This document shows, one piece after another, positions 1 to 5,912 of a stretch of DNA of 7,065 bases. Below the pieces are notes generated by a model. That model saw only the letters and a program-made list of their open reading frames with translations. It did no database searches and was not told where the DNA came from. The position numbers and the translations under genes were made by a program. The stretch spans positions 1 to 7,065 of the forward strand of contig JAEZBA010000552.1 in NCBI GenBank assembly GCA_023430245.1, in the 5' to 3' direction. Every line of letters begins with the position of its first letter. Within the stretch, counting starts at the first letter, position 1. This stretch comes from Pseudomonadota bacterium. Lineage in GTDB: Bacteria; Pseudomonadota; Alphaproteobacteria; Rhizobiales; Xanthobacteraceae.

Positions 1-36
1 GATGGACTGGTCCTTGAGGTCGAGCCCGCTTCGTAA
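1..36 (+). CDS. NfeD-like protein, C-terminal end (partial)
   Basis: Reading from base 1 gives DGLVLEVEPAS followed by TAA at 34-36. A short 'DGL.L.VEP' strand at the very end is typical of the C-terminal OB-fold domain of NfeD-family membrane proteins, whose genes usually lie directly upstream of a slipin/stomatin gene, as here. NfeD proteins are membrane proteins, often with a ClpP-class serine protease domain in the long forms, thought to act together with SPFH partners in membrane organisation or quality control. Only 11 residues are visible, so the long and short forms cannot be told apart. The call rests on the motif plus the neighbouring slipin gene; the 72-base gap between them suggests co-transcription. 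Confidence 0.6.
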   Translation, partial: DGLVLEVEPAS

Positions 37-63
37 CCGCATTGCGCGCGGCGATGGAACCAA

Positions 64-77
64 GCGTCACGTGACGC
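64..77. repeat. Perfect 14-base palindrome before slipin gene
   Basis: GCGTCACGTGACGC reads identically on both strands and is centred on CACGTG. It lies in the 72-base gap between the NfeD-like stop codon and the slipin start, 31 bases upstream of the ATG. It could be a dimeric regulator's operator or a small stem in the mRNA. No particular regulator can be named. Confidence 0.5.
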
Positions 78-108
78 GAGAGAACTGCAAACGAGCCCGG
101 AGGAAAAA

Positions 109-864
109 ATGGTCGGATATCTTTCGCCATGGATGGGGACGCTGATTCCGGCCATCCTTCTGCTGATCATTCTCCTATATTCGTTTCGCGTCCTGCGCGA
201 ATACGAACGCGGCGTTGTGTTCATGCTCGGCCGGCTCTGGAAGGTGAAAGGCCCGGGCCTCATTCTCGTCATCCCCTTCATCCAGCAGATGGTGCGCGTC
301 GATCTGCGTACCCGTGTGCTCGATGTCGAGCCGCAGGACGTGATCTCGCGCGACAACGTGTCGGTTCGGGTGAATGCGATCGTCTATTATCGCGTGATCG
401 ATCCGGATAAGGCGATCGTGCAGGTCGAGTATTTCAGCGAGGCCACCAGCCAGCTCGCGCAAACCACGCTGCGTTCGGTGCTCGGTCAGCACGATCTCGA
501 CGAGATGCTGTCGGAGCGCACCAAGCTCAATTCCGACATCCAGCAGATCCTCGACGAACAGACCGACGCATGGGGCGTCAAGGTCGCCAATGTCGAGATC
601 AAGCAGGTCGATATCAACGAGACCATGATCCGCGCGATCGCCAAGCAGGCGGAGGCGGAGCGCATCCGGCGCGCCAAGGTGATCGACGCGGAGGGTGAAT
701 TCCAGGCGGCGCAGCGACTGTCCGATGCCGGCGCGATTTTCGCCGAGCGGCCGGAAGCGATGCAGCTTCGCTACCTGTCCGCGCTGCAGAATATCGCCGG
801 CGAGCGCGCGTCGACCATCGTGCTGCCGCTGCCGATGGACTTGCTGAGCAAACTAAAGAGCTAG
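109..864 (+). CDS. Slipin family protein (stomatin-like, SPFH/band 7 domain)
   Basis: This 251-residue protein has one hydrophobic N-terminal segment (about residues 11-27) followed by the SPFH/band 7 core: EYERGVVFMLGR (31-42), GPGL..VIPFI (48-58), VDLRTRVLDVEPQDVISRDNV (64-84), and V..VEIKQVDI near 159-169. An alanine/glutamate-rich coiled-coil stretch (about 176-205) and a C-terminal oligomerisation region ending in IVLPLPMDLL follow. Slipins assemble into large rings on the inner membrane and organise lipid microdomains or regulate membrane proteins and proteases; the physiological target in bacteria is mostly unknown. AGGA about 6 bases before the ATG supports this start. The preceding NfeD-like gene is its usual partner. 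The length is normal for a slipin, without the long flotillin tail. The 3' end overlaps the convergent response regulator gene by 12 bases. Confidence 0.93.
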   Translation: MVGYLSPWMGTLIPAILLLIILLYSFRVLREYERGVVFMLGRLWKVKGPGLILVIPFIQQMVRVDLRTRVLDVEPQDVISRDNVSVRVNAIVYYRVIDPDKAIVQVEYFSEATSQLAQTTLRSVLGQHDLDEMLSERTKLNSDIQQILDEQTDAWGVKVANVEIKQVDINETMIRAIAKQAEAERIRRAKVIDAEGEFQAAQRLSDAGAIFAERPEAMQLRYLSALQNIAGERASTIVLPLPMDLLSKLKS

Positions 865-1344
865 CGCGGCGTCCCGCTCCGCGCCGCTGTCGTCAACCAA
901 AGCGACCTGCTCCGCAAGCAGCGATTCGACCGCTTCGCATGCGCGCGCCGGGCTGTAGGGCTTGCGCAGCGTCGCCGCGTTGGGAAGCTTCTGCAATTCC
1001 TCGAGCCGCCACCAGCGGCCGGATGCGAACAGGATCGGCAATTGCGGATTGGCGGCACGCACCTGCTCGGCAAGGCCGACGCCGTCAAGCTCACCCGGCA
1101 GATTGATGTCGGTGAACAGAAGATCGACCCGCGCGCCATTCGACAGATGCGCGATCGCCTCCTGGGCGTTGGCGACGGCATGGACCACATGACCGGATTC
1201 GCTCAACGCCTCGCCGATGATCTCGGCGATCAACACTTCATCCTCGACCAGGAGGACGCAGGTCTGCTCACGCTCGATCGGCTTTTCAACCGCTTCCGCC
1301 ACGGCCTTGCGGACGGACTTCCGTTTTGAGGACTTCTGCGTCAT
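853..1344 (-). CDS. Single-domain response regulator (CheY-like receiver)
   Basis: The protein has 163 residues from the ATG at 1344. An unusual basic N-terminal tail (KSSKRKSVRK, residues 4-13) precedes one receiver domain (about 28-146). All phosphorylation residues are present: acidic pair E34/D35 in VLLVEDE, phospho-acceptor D79 in FTDINLPG, switch S108 in FASG, and K128 in LRKPY. There is no DNA-binding or enzymatic output domain, so it probably acts by protein contact or as a phosphate relay/sink for a histidine kinase not seen here. A GTG at 1368 would add 8 residues, but the ATG at 1344 has GAGGGG about 5-10 bases upstream and is preferred. The last 12 bases overlap the slipin 3' end. 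The 'ILFASGR' and 'LRKPY' signatures resemble FixJ/HWE-kinase-associated receivers of rhizobia. Target and signal are unknown. Confidence 0.9.
   Translation of the reverse strand: MTQKSSKRKSVRKAVAEAVEKPIEREQTCVLLVEDEVLIAEIIGEALSESGHVVHAVANAQEAIAHLSNGARVDLLFTDINLPGELDGVGLAEQVRAANPQLPILFASGRWWRLEELQKLPNAATLRKPYSPARACEAVESLLAEQVALVDDSGAERDAALAL
864..884. terminator. Possible GC stem-loop at slipin/regulator junction
   Basis: GCGCGG at 864-869 can pair with CCGCGC at 879-884 around a 9-base loop, beginning on the last base of the slipin stop codon. It could slow transcription leaving the slipin gene, but no T-tract follows and it lies inside the regulator's coding sequence, so it may be a by-product of GC-rich coding. 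Confidence 0.2.
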
Positions 1345-1380
1345 GCTCCACCCCTCGTTACGCATCACATGCGGGCGGCT

Positions 1381-1405
1381 AAACCTTGGCTCGCTGATTT
1401 GTTCG
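1381..1405 (-). promoter_or_regulatory. Candidate EcfG-type (general stress) promoter of the response regulator
   Basis: On the minus strand the sequence reads CGAAC (1405-1401), 16 bases, then GTTT (1384-1381), about 37 bases before the ATG at 1344. The alphaproteobacterial EcfG sigma factor recognises GGAAC-N16/17-CGTT, so this is a near match: the first G of the -35 is C, and the base before GTT is G rather than C. Strand, spacing and distance to the gene fit. It remains a tentative reading, since short motifs with mismatches occur by chance. Confidence 0.3.
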
Positions 1406-1459
1406 CAAAGTGTCGAAAATTTAACGGGCTGAGGGATAACGCGACGTTAAGTTAGGGTC

Positions 1460-2149
1460 ATGGCGAGCAAGGATTCGGCACGGGAAACAGGCTTTGTGGA
1501 GATCACCCCCGAGGTGCTCCTGAAAGCCTATGCCTGTGGCATTTTCCCGATGGCGGAAAATGCCGACGATCCCTCGCTGTACTGGTTCGAGCCCGACATG
1601 CGGGGCCTGATACCGCTGGACGGGTTCCATTTGCCGAAAAGGCTGGCGCGCACGGTACGATCGGACCGCTTCGAGATTTACATCGATCGCGACTTCGAAG
1701 CCGTGATCGATGCCTGCGCGGAACCGCAGGCCGGGCGTTCGCGGACCTGGATCAACCAGCGCATCCGGTCGCTGTATTGCAAGCTGCATGAGATCGGACA
1801 TTGCCATTCGGTGGAGGCCTGGAGCGACGGCAAGCTTGTCGGCGGGCTCTATGGGGTCAGGCTCGGCCGCGCCTTCTTCGGCGAGAGCATGTTTCATCGC
1901 CAGCGCGATGCCTCGAAGGTCGCGCTGGTCCATCTGGTGGCGCGATTGCGGGCGGGCGGATTTGCGCTGCTCGACACCCAGTTCGTGACCTCGCATCTGA
2001 CCAGCTTCGGCGCCGTCGAGGTCAGCAAGCGGCACTACAATCGCCTGCTGGAACGCGCGATTGAAGGGGAAGCGGATTTCTTCGCCCTCGATCCGGACCC
2101 GCTACCGGGCACGGCTGCGCTTGCAGCACTCGGCCAGAGCCTCAAATAA
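1460..2149 (+). CDS. aat: Leucyl/phenylalanyl-tRNA-protein transferase
   Basis: Aat transfers leucine or phenylalanine from aminoacyl-tRNA to proteins carrying an N-terminal Arg or Lys, marking them for ClpS/ClpAP degradation (N-degron pathway, cytosol). The 229-residue protein carries the family signatures: AYACGIFPMAE (24-33), YWFEPDMRG (41-49), HSVEAW (116-121), LVGGLYGVRLGRAFFGESMF (126-145), ASKVAL (151-156) and LDTQFVTSHLTSFGAVE (171-187). D172 and Q174 match the E. coli catalytic Asp186/Gln188 pair. The position of E. coli Asn191 is threonine (T177); I believe this is common in alphaproteobacterial members. The protein starts close to the catalytic core and lacks the longer E. coli N-terminus, as is usual in this group. 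AGGG precedes the ATG at close spacing. The stop codon lies 4 bases from the convergent DUF2155 gene. Confidence 0.95.
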   Translation: MASKDSARETGFVEITPEVLLKAYACGIFPMAENADDPSLYWFEPDMRGLIPLDGFHLPKRLARTVRSDRFEIYIDRDFEAVIDACAEPQAGRSRTWINQRIRSLYCKLHEIGHCHSVEAWSDGKLVGGLYGVRLGRAFFGESMFHRQRDASKVALVHLVARLRAGGFALLDTQFVTSHLTSFGAVEVSKRHYNRLLERAIEGEADFFALDPDPLPGTAALAALGQSLK

Positions 2150-2153
2150 TCAC

Positions 2154-3116
2154 TCAGCGGATCGGTGTCGGGAACGGATTGGCGCCGCCGCTTCTCTGTG
2201 GCTGCGGCTGAGGACGCGGCCGCGCCGGTTGCTGCGGCTGTTGTTGCGCGCGTGCTGGCTGCTGCGCCTGCTGCGGACGCGGTCGCGGGGCCGGCTCCTG
2301 CTGCTGCTGCGCCTGGTCAGCCTCTTCCGATTCGACCTCCGGGATCACCTCGGACGGCCCCTGCAGTCCGAGCTGCGGCGGAGCGGGTTGCTCCGCCACG
2401 TTGACCGTCGGCTGTTTGCAGTCATTAAGCCAGACGTCATAGATCGGATGCTCGACCGCGTTCAGGCCCGGGCTGGCGGCAAACATCCAGCCTGAAAAGA
2501 TGCGACGCACTTCGCCCTGCAACGTGACTTCGCTGACTTCGACGAAAGCGTCGGTTGCCGCCGCCTCGGTCGGCGGACGCGTGTAGCACACGCGCGGCAC
2601 CACCTGCAGCGCGCCGAACTGCACCGTTTCCCCCAGCGCCACATCGAAGGTGATGATCCGGCCCGTGATCTTGTCCAGTCCCGAGAACACCGCCGTCTGA
2701 TTCGGAATCTTCTGAGCCGGCGGGGTGGCCACCACCTCGTCGCCCGGCTGCGGCGTCGTATTGGCGGGTGCCGCGGTTCCACGCGGCGGACGAATATTCG
2801 GCGGCAGAGCCTGCTGGCGACCCGCGCCAGGCGGCGGTGGCAATGGCTCGCTCTGAATCTGCGGCTGCGGACGGCGCGCACTCGGCGGCGGCCCGGGCGG
2901 CAGCCGGTCGGGGAATTGCGGTTGCTGCTGGAATTGCGGCTGCTGTTGTTGCGGCTGGCGTCCGCCCGGAACGTTGCTCGGCGGCCGCGGCGGCGGATCG
3001 CCGAAAATCGATCCGAACTGGGCCAGGGCATCGACCGGAGCAAGGCATATCAAAGCGCTGCCCGCCGCCGCAGCGACGAGCCCGGCAGCACGCCGTCGTA
3101 TCGAAACGACCTTCAT
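2154..3116 (-). CDS. Secreted DUF2155 domain protein with Pro/Gln-rich arms
   Basis: From the ATG at 3116 the protein has 320 residues: a signal peptide (basic RRR at 7-9, hydrophobic 11-27, cleavage expected after ALA at 32), a long Pro/Gln/Arg-rich arm (about 40-137), the DUF2155 core (about 138-234) and a second Pro/Gln/Arg-rich tail (about 241-320). Core features are FSGLDKITGRI.TFDVALGETVQFG, CYTRPPTEA (177-185), FSGWMFAASPGLNA (207-220), EHPIYDVWLNDCK (222-234), and two cysteines, C177 and C233, that could form a disulfide in the periplasm. The family's function is unknown. The frame continues upstream, with another ATG at 3176, but the 3116 start places a clean signal peptide first and leaves a sigma-70-like promoter upstream. 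No strong Shine-Dalgarno is visible. Proximity to aat and the NDUFA12 gene matches a commonly seen alphaproteobacterial neighbourhood. Confidence 0.85.
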   Translation of the reverse strand: MKVVSIRRRAAGLVAAAAGSALICLAPVDALAQFGSIFGDPPPRPPSNVPGGRQPQQQQPQFQQQPQFPDRLPPGPPPSARRPQPQIQSEPLPPPPGAGRQQALPPNIRPPRGTAAPANTTPQPGDEVVATPPAQKIPNQTAVFSGLDKITGRIITFDVALGETVQFGALQVVPRVCYTRPPTEAAATDAFVEVSEVTLQGEVRRIFSGWMFAASPGLNAVEHPIYDVWLNDCKQPTVNVAEQPAPPQLGLQGPSEVIPEVESEEADQAQQQQEPAPRPRPQQAQQPARAQQQPQQPARPRPQPQPQRSGGANPFPTPIR

Positions 3117-3152
3117 CCAGGCCCCAAGTTGAGCACCCTCGCCCGCCCCGCG

Positions 3153-3181
3153 ATTATGCAATTCTCCGGTTAACATGCCGA
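3153..3181 (-). promoter_or_regulatory. Candidate sigma-70 promoter of the DUF2155 gene
   Basis: On the minus strand, TCGGCA (3181-3176; 4 of 6 match TTGACA) is followed by 17 bases and CATAAT (3158-3153; 5 of 6 match TATAAT). Transcription would begin near 3146, leaving a leader of about 30 bases before the ATG at 3116. This also argues against the upstream ATG at 3176, which overlaps the -35. The intergenic region 3117-3324 shows no other clear signal. Confidence 0.4.
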
Positions 3182-3324
3182 TTGCGGCGGCGAAAGGGCG
3201 ATCAGCGGTAATGTGGCCCGGCATCCGGGCGGCGTGTCGCACCCGCTTGCCGATCGCGGCGCGGGGCGGCATGGTGATGGAACCAGAGCGCTGAGAAGGC
3301 GCCAGTTCAAGGGAGGATACTTTC

Positions 3325-4314
3325 ATGCCGTTCGTCACCGGCCGCCGTGCGCTGTTCGCGCTCGCGGCATGCGCCTTTATTCAGCCCACAGCGATCCTCG
3401 CCCAGGATTATCCCACACGCCCGGTTACCATTGTGGTTCCGCTAGCCGCCGGAACTGGGATGGATTCGCTGGTCCGGCTTTACGCCGACAAGCTCCAGGC
3501 CTCGCTCGGCAAGCCGGTCGTCGTCGAAAACCGGCCCGGCGCAGCATTGATGCTGGCGGCGACCGCGGTCGCGTCGGCTCCGGCCGACGGCTACACATTG
3601 CTGGTCTCGACCAGCGCGCCGATGGCGATCAACCCGACGCTCTACAAGAAACTGAACTACAATCACGAGAAGGACTTCGTGCCGATCTCGCTCTATGTGA
3701 AGTCGCCGTTCATCCTGGTGGTGGATCCGAAACTGCCGGTCAATTCGGTGCCGGAGCTGATCAAGTATGCCAAGGAGAGCAAGACTCCCCTGACCTATTC
3801 GTCGCCGGGAGCCGGCACAGCGCTGCATCTGTCGTCGGAATACATGAAGCAGCGCTACGGACTCGACATCACCCATGTCCCGTACAAGTCGTCGCCGCAG
3901 GCCGTGGCCGACATTGCCGCGGGTCACGTCTCGATGGCGTTTGCCGAAGCCGGCGCTTCGTTGCCCCTGATCAAGGACGGCAAGCTGCGCGCGCTTGCGG
4001 TGTCGTCCACCGATCGGCTGCCGTCGCTGCCCGACGTGCCGACCTTCGCCGAAGCCGCCAAGGCGCCGGACTTCGAGGCGGTGTCCTGGCACGTGCTGCT
4101 CGCCCCCGCGGCAACGCCGAAGCCGATTGTCGATCGTCTGCATGCCGAAATGAAGAAGATCATGAGCGATCCGGAGATGAAGAAGCTCGCCAGCAATATC
4201 GGCCTGATCCCGGTCGATACTCCGTCGGTCGACGGTATCCAGAAATACTTCACCAGCGAGCGCGACAAATGGGGCACGCTGGTGCGCAAGCTCGGGCTGG
4301 AAGGCTCGATGTAA
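3325..4314 (+). CDS. Bug/TctC-type tripartite tricarboxylate transporter substrate-binding protein
   Basis: This 329-residue periplasmic binding protein is of the Bug (TctC) family, which captures small carboxylates, often aromatic or citrate-like, for TctAB-type transporters or for signalling. It has a signal peptide (RR at 7-8, hydrophobic core, cleavage after AILA at 27) followed by the hallmark mature start QDYPTRPVTIVVPLAAGTGMDSLVR. Other family landmarks are ENRPGA (68-73), ADGYTLL (87-93), YSSPGAGTALHLSSE (158-172), HVPYKSSPQAVADIAAGHV (184-202) and LPSLPDVPTFAEA (232-244). D47 sits where the family carries its conserved ligand-loop aspartate. GGGAGG about 8-13 bases before the ATG is a good ribosome site and fixes the start. 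No tctA or tctB genes are nearby, so it is an orphan receptor here. The ligand cannot be read from the sequence. Confidence 0.93.
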   Translation: MPFVTGRRALFALAACAFIQPTAILAQDYPTRPVTIVVPLAAGTGMDSLVRLYADKLQASLGKPVVVENRPGAALMLAATAVASAPADGYTLLVSTSAPMAINPTLYKKLNYNHEKDFVPISLYVKSPFILVVDPKLPVNSVPELIKYAKESKTPLTYSSPGAGTALHLSSEYMKQRYGLDITHVPYKSSPQAVADIAAGHVSMAFAEAGASLPLIKDGKLRALAVSSTDRLPSLPDVPTFAEAAKAPDFEAVSWHVLLAPAATPKPIVDRLHAEMKKIMSDPEMKKLASNIGLIPVDTPSVDGIQKYFTSERDKWGTLVRKLGLEGSM

Positions 4315-4322
4315 CAGGAACG

Positions 4323-4420
4323 CCGTCATGGCCGGGCTTTGTCCCGGCCAACCACACCTGGCCGTTGACGTGCTGAAAGTGAAAGCGTGCATGCCCGGCC
4401 CAAGGCCGGGTATGCCGCGA
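4323..4420. repeat. Paired GC-rich palindromic repeat, probable bidirectional terminator
   Basis: Two hairpins lie between the convergent stop codons at 4314 and 4453. The first pairs TGGCCGGG (4329-4336) with CCCGGCCA (4343-4350) around CTTTGT. The second pairs GCATGCCCGGCC (4389-4400) with GGCCGGGTATGC (4404-4415) around CAA, with one G-T wobble. The outer halves also resemble each other in inverted orientation. I recall this 'CGTCATGGCCGGGC...' style from intergenic repeats of Bradyrhizobium and relatives; copy number cannot be tested here. The position fits transcription termination for both flanking genes, although no clear T-tract follows. Confidence 0.65.
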
Positions 4421-4452
4421 AGACTTTAAGCGGATTTCACCGGCGGCCCGAT

Positions 4453-4863
4453 TTACCGTCCGGGCGTCCAGGCCTTGTAGTCGCCAGTGGCTTTCGGCCG
4501 GCGGCCCTGCGCCAGCGTCGAGCCGGAAGGCCGATAGGCGCCGGGGGTGCCCGTCAGATTCGGGCGGTGCGGCTTCTGCCAGGGCCGCGGCTGGTATTTT
4601 TCCTCGGTCGGCGGCGTGTCGACGATGTGATGCATCCAGCCATGCCAGGCCGGGGAAATGGTCGAGGCCTCGGCATAGCCGTTATAGATCACCCAGCGCC
4701 GCTCGAAGCCGAGCACCGGATCGATCTTGCCGCCCTTGGTCCGGAAATAGCGGTTTCCGAGCTCGTCCTCGCCGACCAGCTCGCCATAGAGCCAGGTCCA
4801 GAGCTGGGTGTTCAGCGTCTGGCCGTTCCACCAGGTAAAGAAGCGGAGAAAGAAGGTTTTCAT
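4453..4863 (-). CDS. NADH:ubiquinone oxidoreductase subunit NDUFA12-like (B17.2 family)
   Basis: This 136-residue protein matches the NDUFA12/B17.2 family, an accessory subunit of respiratory complex I shared by mitochondria and alphaproteobacteria, and located peripherally at the junction of the matrix and membrane arms. Landmarks are LVGEDELGNRYFRTKGG (29-45), ERRWVIYNGYAEASTISPAWHGWMHH (54-79), DTPP (82-85), and a basic Pro/Gly-rich tail with KPHRPNLTGTPGAYRPSGS. An aromatic N-terminus (FFLRFFTWWNG) replaces any signal peptide, consistent with cytoplasmic-side attachment. The ATG at 4863 is the natural start; no strong Shine-Dalgarno precedes it, and a stem-loop lies 17 bases upstream. It is a single gene here, away from a nuo operon, which is normal for this subunit. 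It is an accessory rather than a catalytic subunit. Confidence 0.93.
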   Translation of the reverse strand: MKTFFLRFFTWWNGQTLNTQLWTWLYGELVGEDELGNRYFRTKGGKIDPVLGFERRWVIYNGYAEASTISPAWHGWMHHIVDTPPTEEKYQPRPWQKPHRPNLTGTPGAYRPSGSTLAQGRRPKATGDYKAWTPGR

Positions 4864-4880
4864 TGCCGCCGCGAATTCCG

Positions 4881-4900
4881 TGAGGGGTGCGGGCCCCTCA
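4881..4900. repeat. 7-bp stem-loop in the leader of the NDUFA12-like gene
   Basis: TGAGGGG at 4881-4887 is the exact reverse complement of CCCCTCA at 4894-4900, around a 6-base loop. It ends 17 bases upstream of the minus-strand ATG at 4863, so it would sit in the mRNA leader just before the ribosome site. It could be an operator or translational hairpin, or occur by chance in GC-rich sequence. The rest of the divergent region 4864-5024 has an AT-richer patch around 4945-4970, the likely promoter zone for both flanking genes, but no clear -35/-10 pair. Confidence 0.4.
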
Positions 4901-5024
4901 TGCCACCGCCGCTGCGGGAAGTCCAGATCGTCTGCACCTGCAACCGATTTGCATTTGAAAACACAATGCTTGCGCCGCCGCCGCCACGGGCCTAGATCGC
5001 CCCTTCACCCACCAGCGGTCGCCA

Positions 5025-5912
5025 ATGAAACGGGTTCAGGTTCTCGCCGCCGGCTCTATCGCGGTGGGTCTCGTCGTCCTCGCGCTGAAATATCTCGCCT
5101 GGCATCTGACCGGCAGCGTCGCGCTGTTGTCGGATGCGATCGAGAGCATCGTCAATGTCGCGACCGCCATCGCCGCGCTGATCGCGATCCGCTTCGCCGC
5201 GCAGCCGGCCGACGCCAATCACCCTTACGGCCATCACAAGGCGGAATATATCTCCGCCGTGATCGAGGGCGCGCTGATCATCGTCGCCGCGATCGCAATC
5301 TTCCGCGAAGCCTATGCGGCTTTCTACGCGCCGCGCATTGTCGAGGCCCCTTGGATCGGACTCGCCGTGAACGGCGCCGCCACGGCGATTAACGCGATCT
5401 GGTGCTCCGTCCTGATCTCGCAGGGGCGCAAGCGCAAGTCGCCCGCCCTCGTGGCCGACGGCCGACACCTGCTCACCGACGTCGTGTCATCGGTTGGTGT
5501 GTTGGTTGGCGTGTCGCTCGCCGCCCTCACCGGCTATGTGATCCTCGACCCGATTATGGCGGTGGTGGTCGGCATCAATGTGCTGTGGGCGGGCTGGCGG
5601 GTGATGAAAGAATCCGTTGGCGGGTTGCTCGATGAAGCGGTTCCGGACGGCGAGCTTGCCCGCATCCGCGCGGTCATTGCCGCCAATGCCGACGGCGCGA
5701 TCGAGGCGCACGACCTGCGCACCCGCCATGCCGGCCGCATGACCTTCGTCGATTTCCATCTGGTGGTGAAAGGCACGATGAGCGTCACCGAAGCGCACGA
5801 CATCTGCGACCGGCTGGAGCGCGCAATCAAGGCCGAGATGCAGGATGCGCTGATCTCGATCCATGTCGAGCCCGATGACAAGGCCAAGCATGCCGGGATT
5901 GTGGTGTTGTAG
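5025..5912 (+). CDS. Cation diffusion facilitator (CDF) family metal transporter
   Basis: This 295-residue inner-membrane protein has six predicted helices (roughly 7-27, 31-57, 75-99, 108-131, 148-170, 172-192) and a cytoplasmic domain (about 205-285), the standard CDF plan for proton-driven export of divalent metals such as Zn, Fe, Mn or Co. Landmarks are SVALLSDAIESIVN (31-44), HPYGHHKAEY (66-75), ADGRHLLTD (144-152) and DFHLVV (243-248). The TM5 metal pair is H148/D152, as in YiiP. The TM2 positions matching YiiP D45/D49 appear to be E40/N44, with D37 three residues earlier. Cytoplasmic H245, H258, H280 and E282 resemble the YiiP CTD metal ligands. The ATG at 5025 has only a weak ribosome site; no in-frame start lies between the upstream TAG-containing sequence and it. 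The substrate metal cannot be assigned. Confidence 0.93.
   Translation: MKRVQVLAAGSIAVGLVVLALKYLAWHLTGSVALLSDAIESIVNVATAIAALIAIRFAAQPADANHPYGHHKAEYISAVIEGALIIVAAIAIFREAYAAFYAPRIVEAPWIGLAVNGAATAINAIWCSVLISQGRKRKSPALVADGRHLLTDVVSSVGVLVGVSLAALTGYVILDPIMAVVVGINVLWAGWRVMKESVGGLLDEAVPDGELARIRAVIAANADGAIEAHDLRTRHAGRMTFVDFHLVVKGTMSVTEAHDICDRLERAIKAEMQDALISIHVEPDDKAKHAGIVVL

Noticed and set aside
2437..3211. Open frames on both strands across the Pro/Gln-rich arm of the DUF2155 gene
   Set aside because: They are Ala/Arg-rich shadow translations of the repetitive CGG/CTG coding sequence, with no recognisable domain.
3117..3338. Longer N-terminus for the DUF2155 protein (upstream ATG at 3176 or beyond)
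   Set aside because: It would bury the signal peptide behind 20 or more non-hydrophobic residues and overlap the likely promoter.
3213..4376. Long open frame on + overlapping the Bug-type protein gene, and a long frame on - at 3442-4392
   Set aside because: Both are Arg/Gly/His-rich translations of the shadow frames of a clearly recognisable gene, as expected in GC-rich coding DNA.
4951..4969. GCATT...AATGC inverted repeat in the CDF/NDUFA12 divergent region
   Set aside because: Five-base arms around a 9-base spacer are too short to support a specific operator claim.
4966..4995. Nine-codon MLAPPPPRA mini-frame before the CDF gene, a possible stalling leader peptide
   Set aside because: It has no ribosome site, and a GCC-rich stretch produces proline runs by chance. 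Noted only because polyproline can stall ribosomes.
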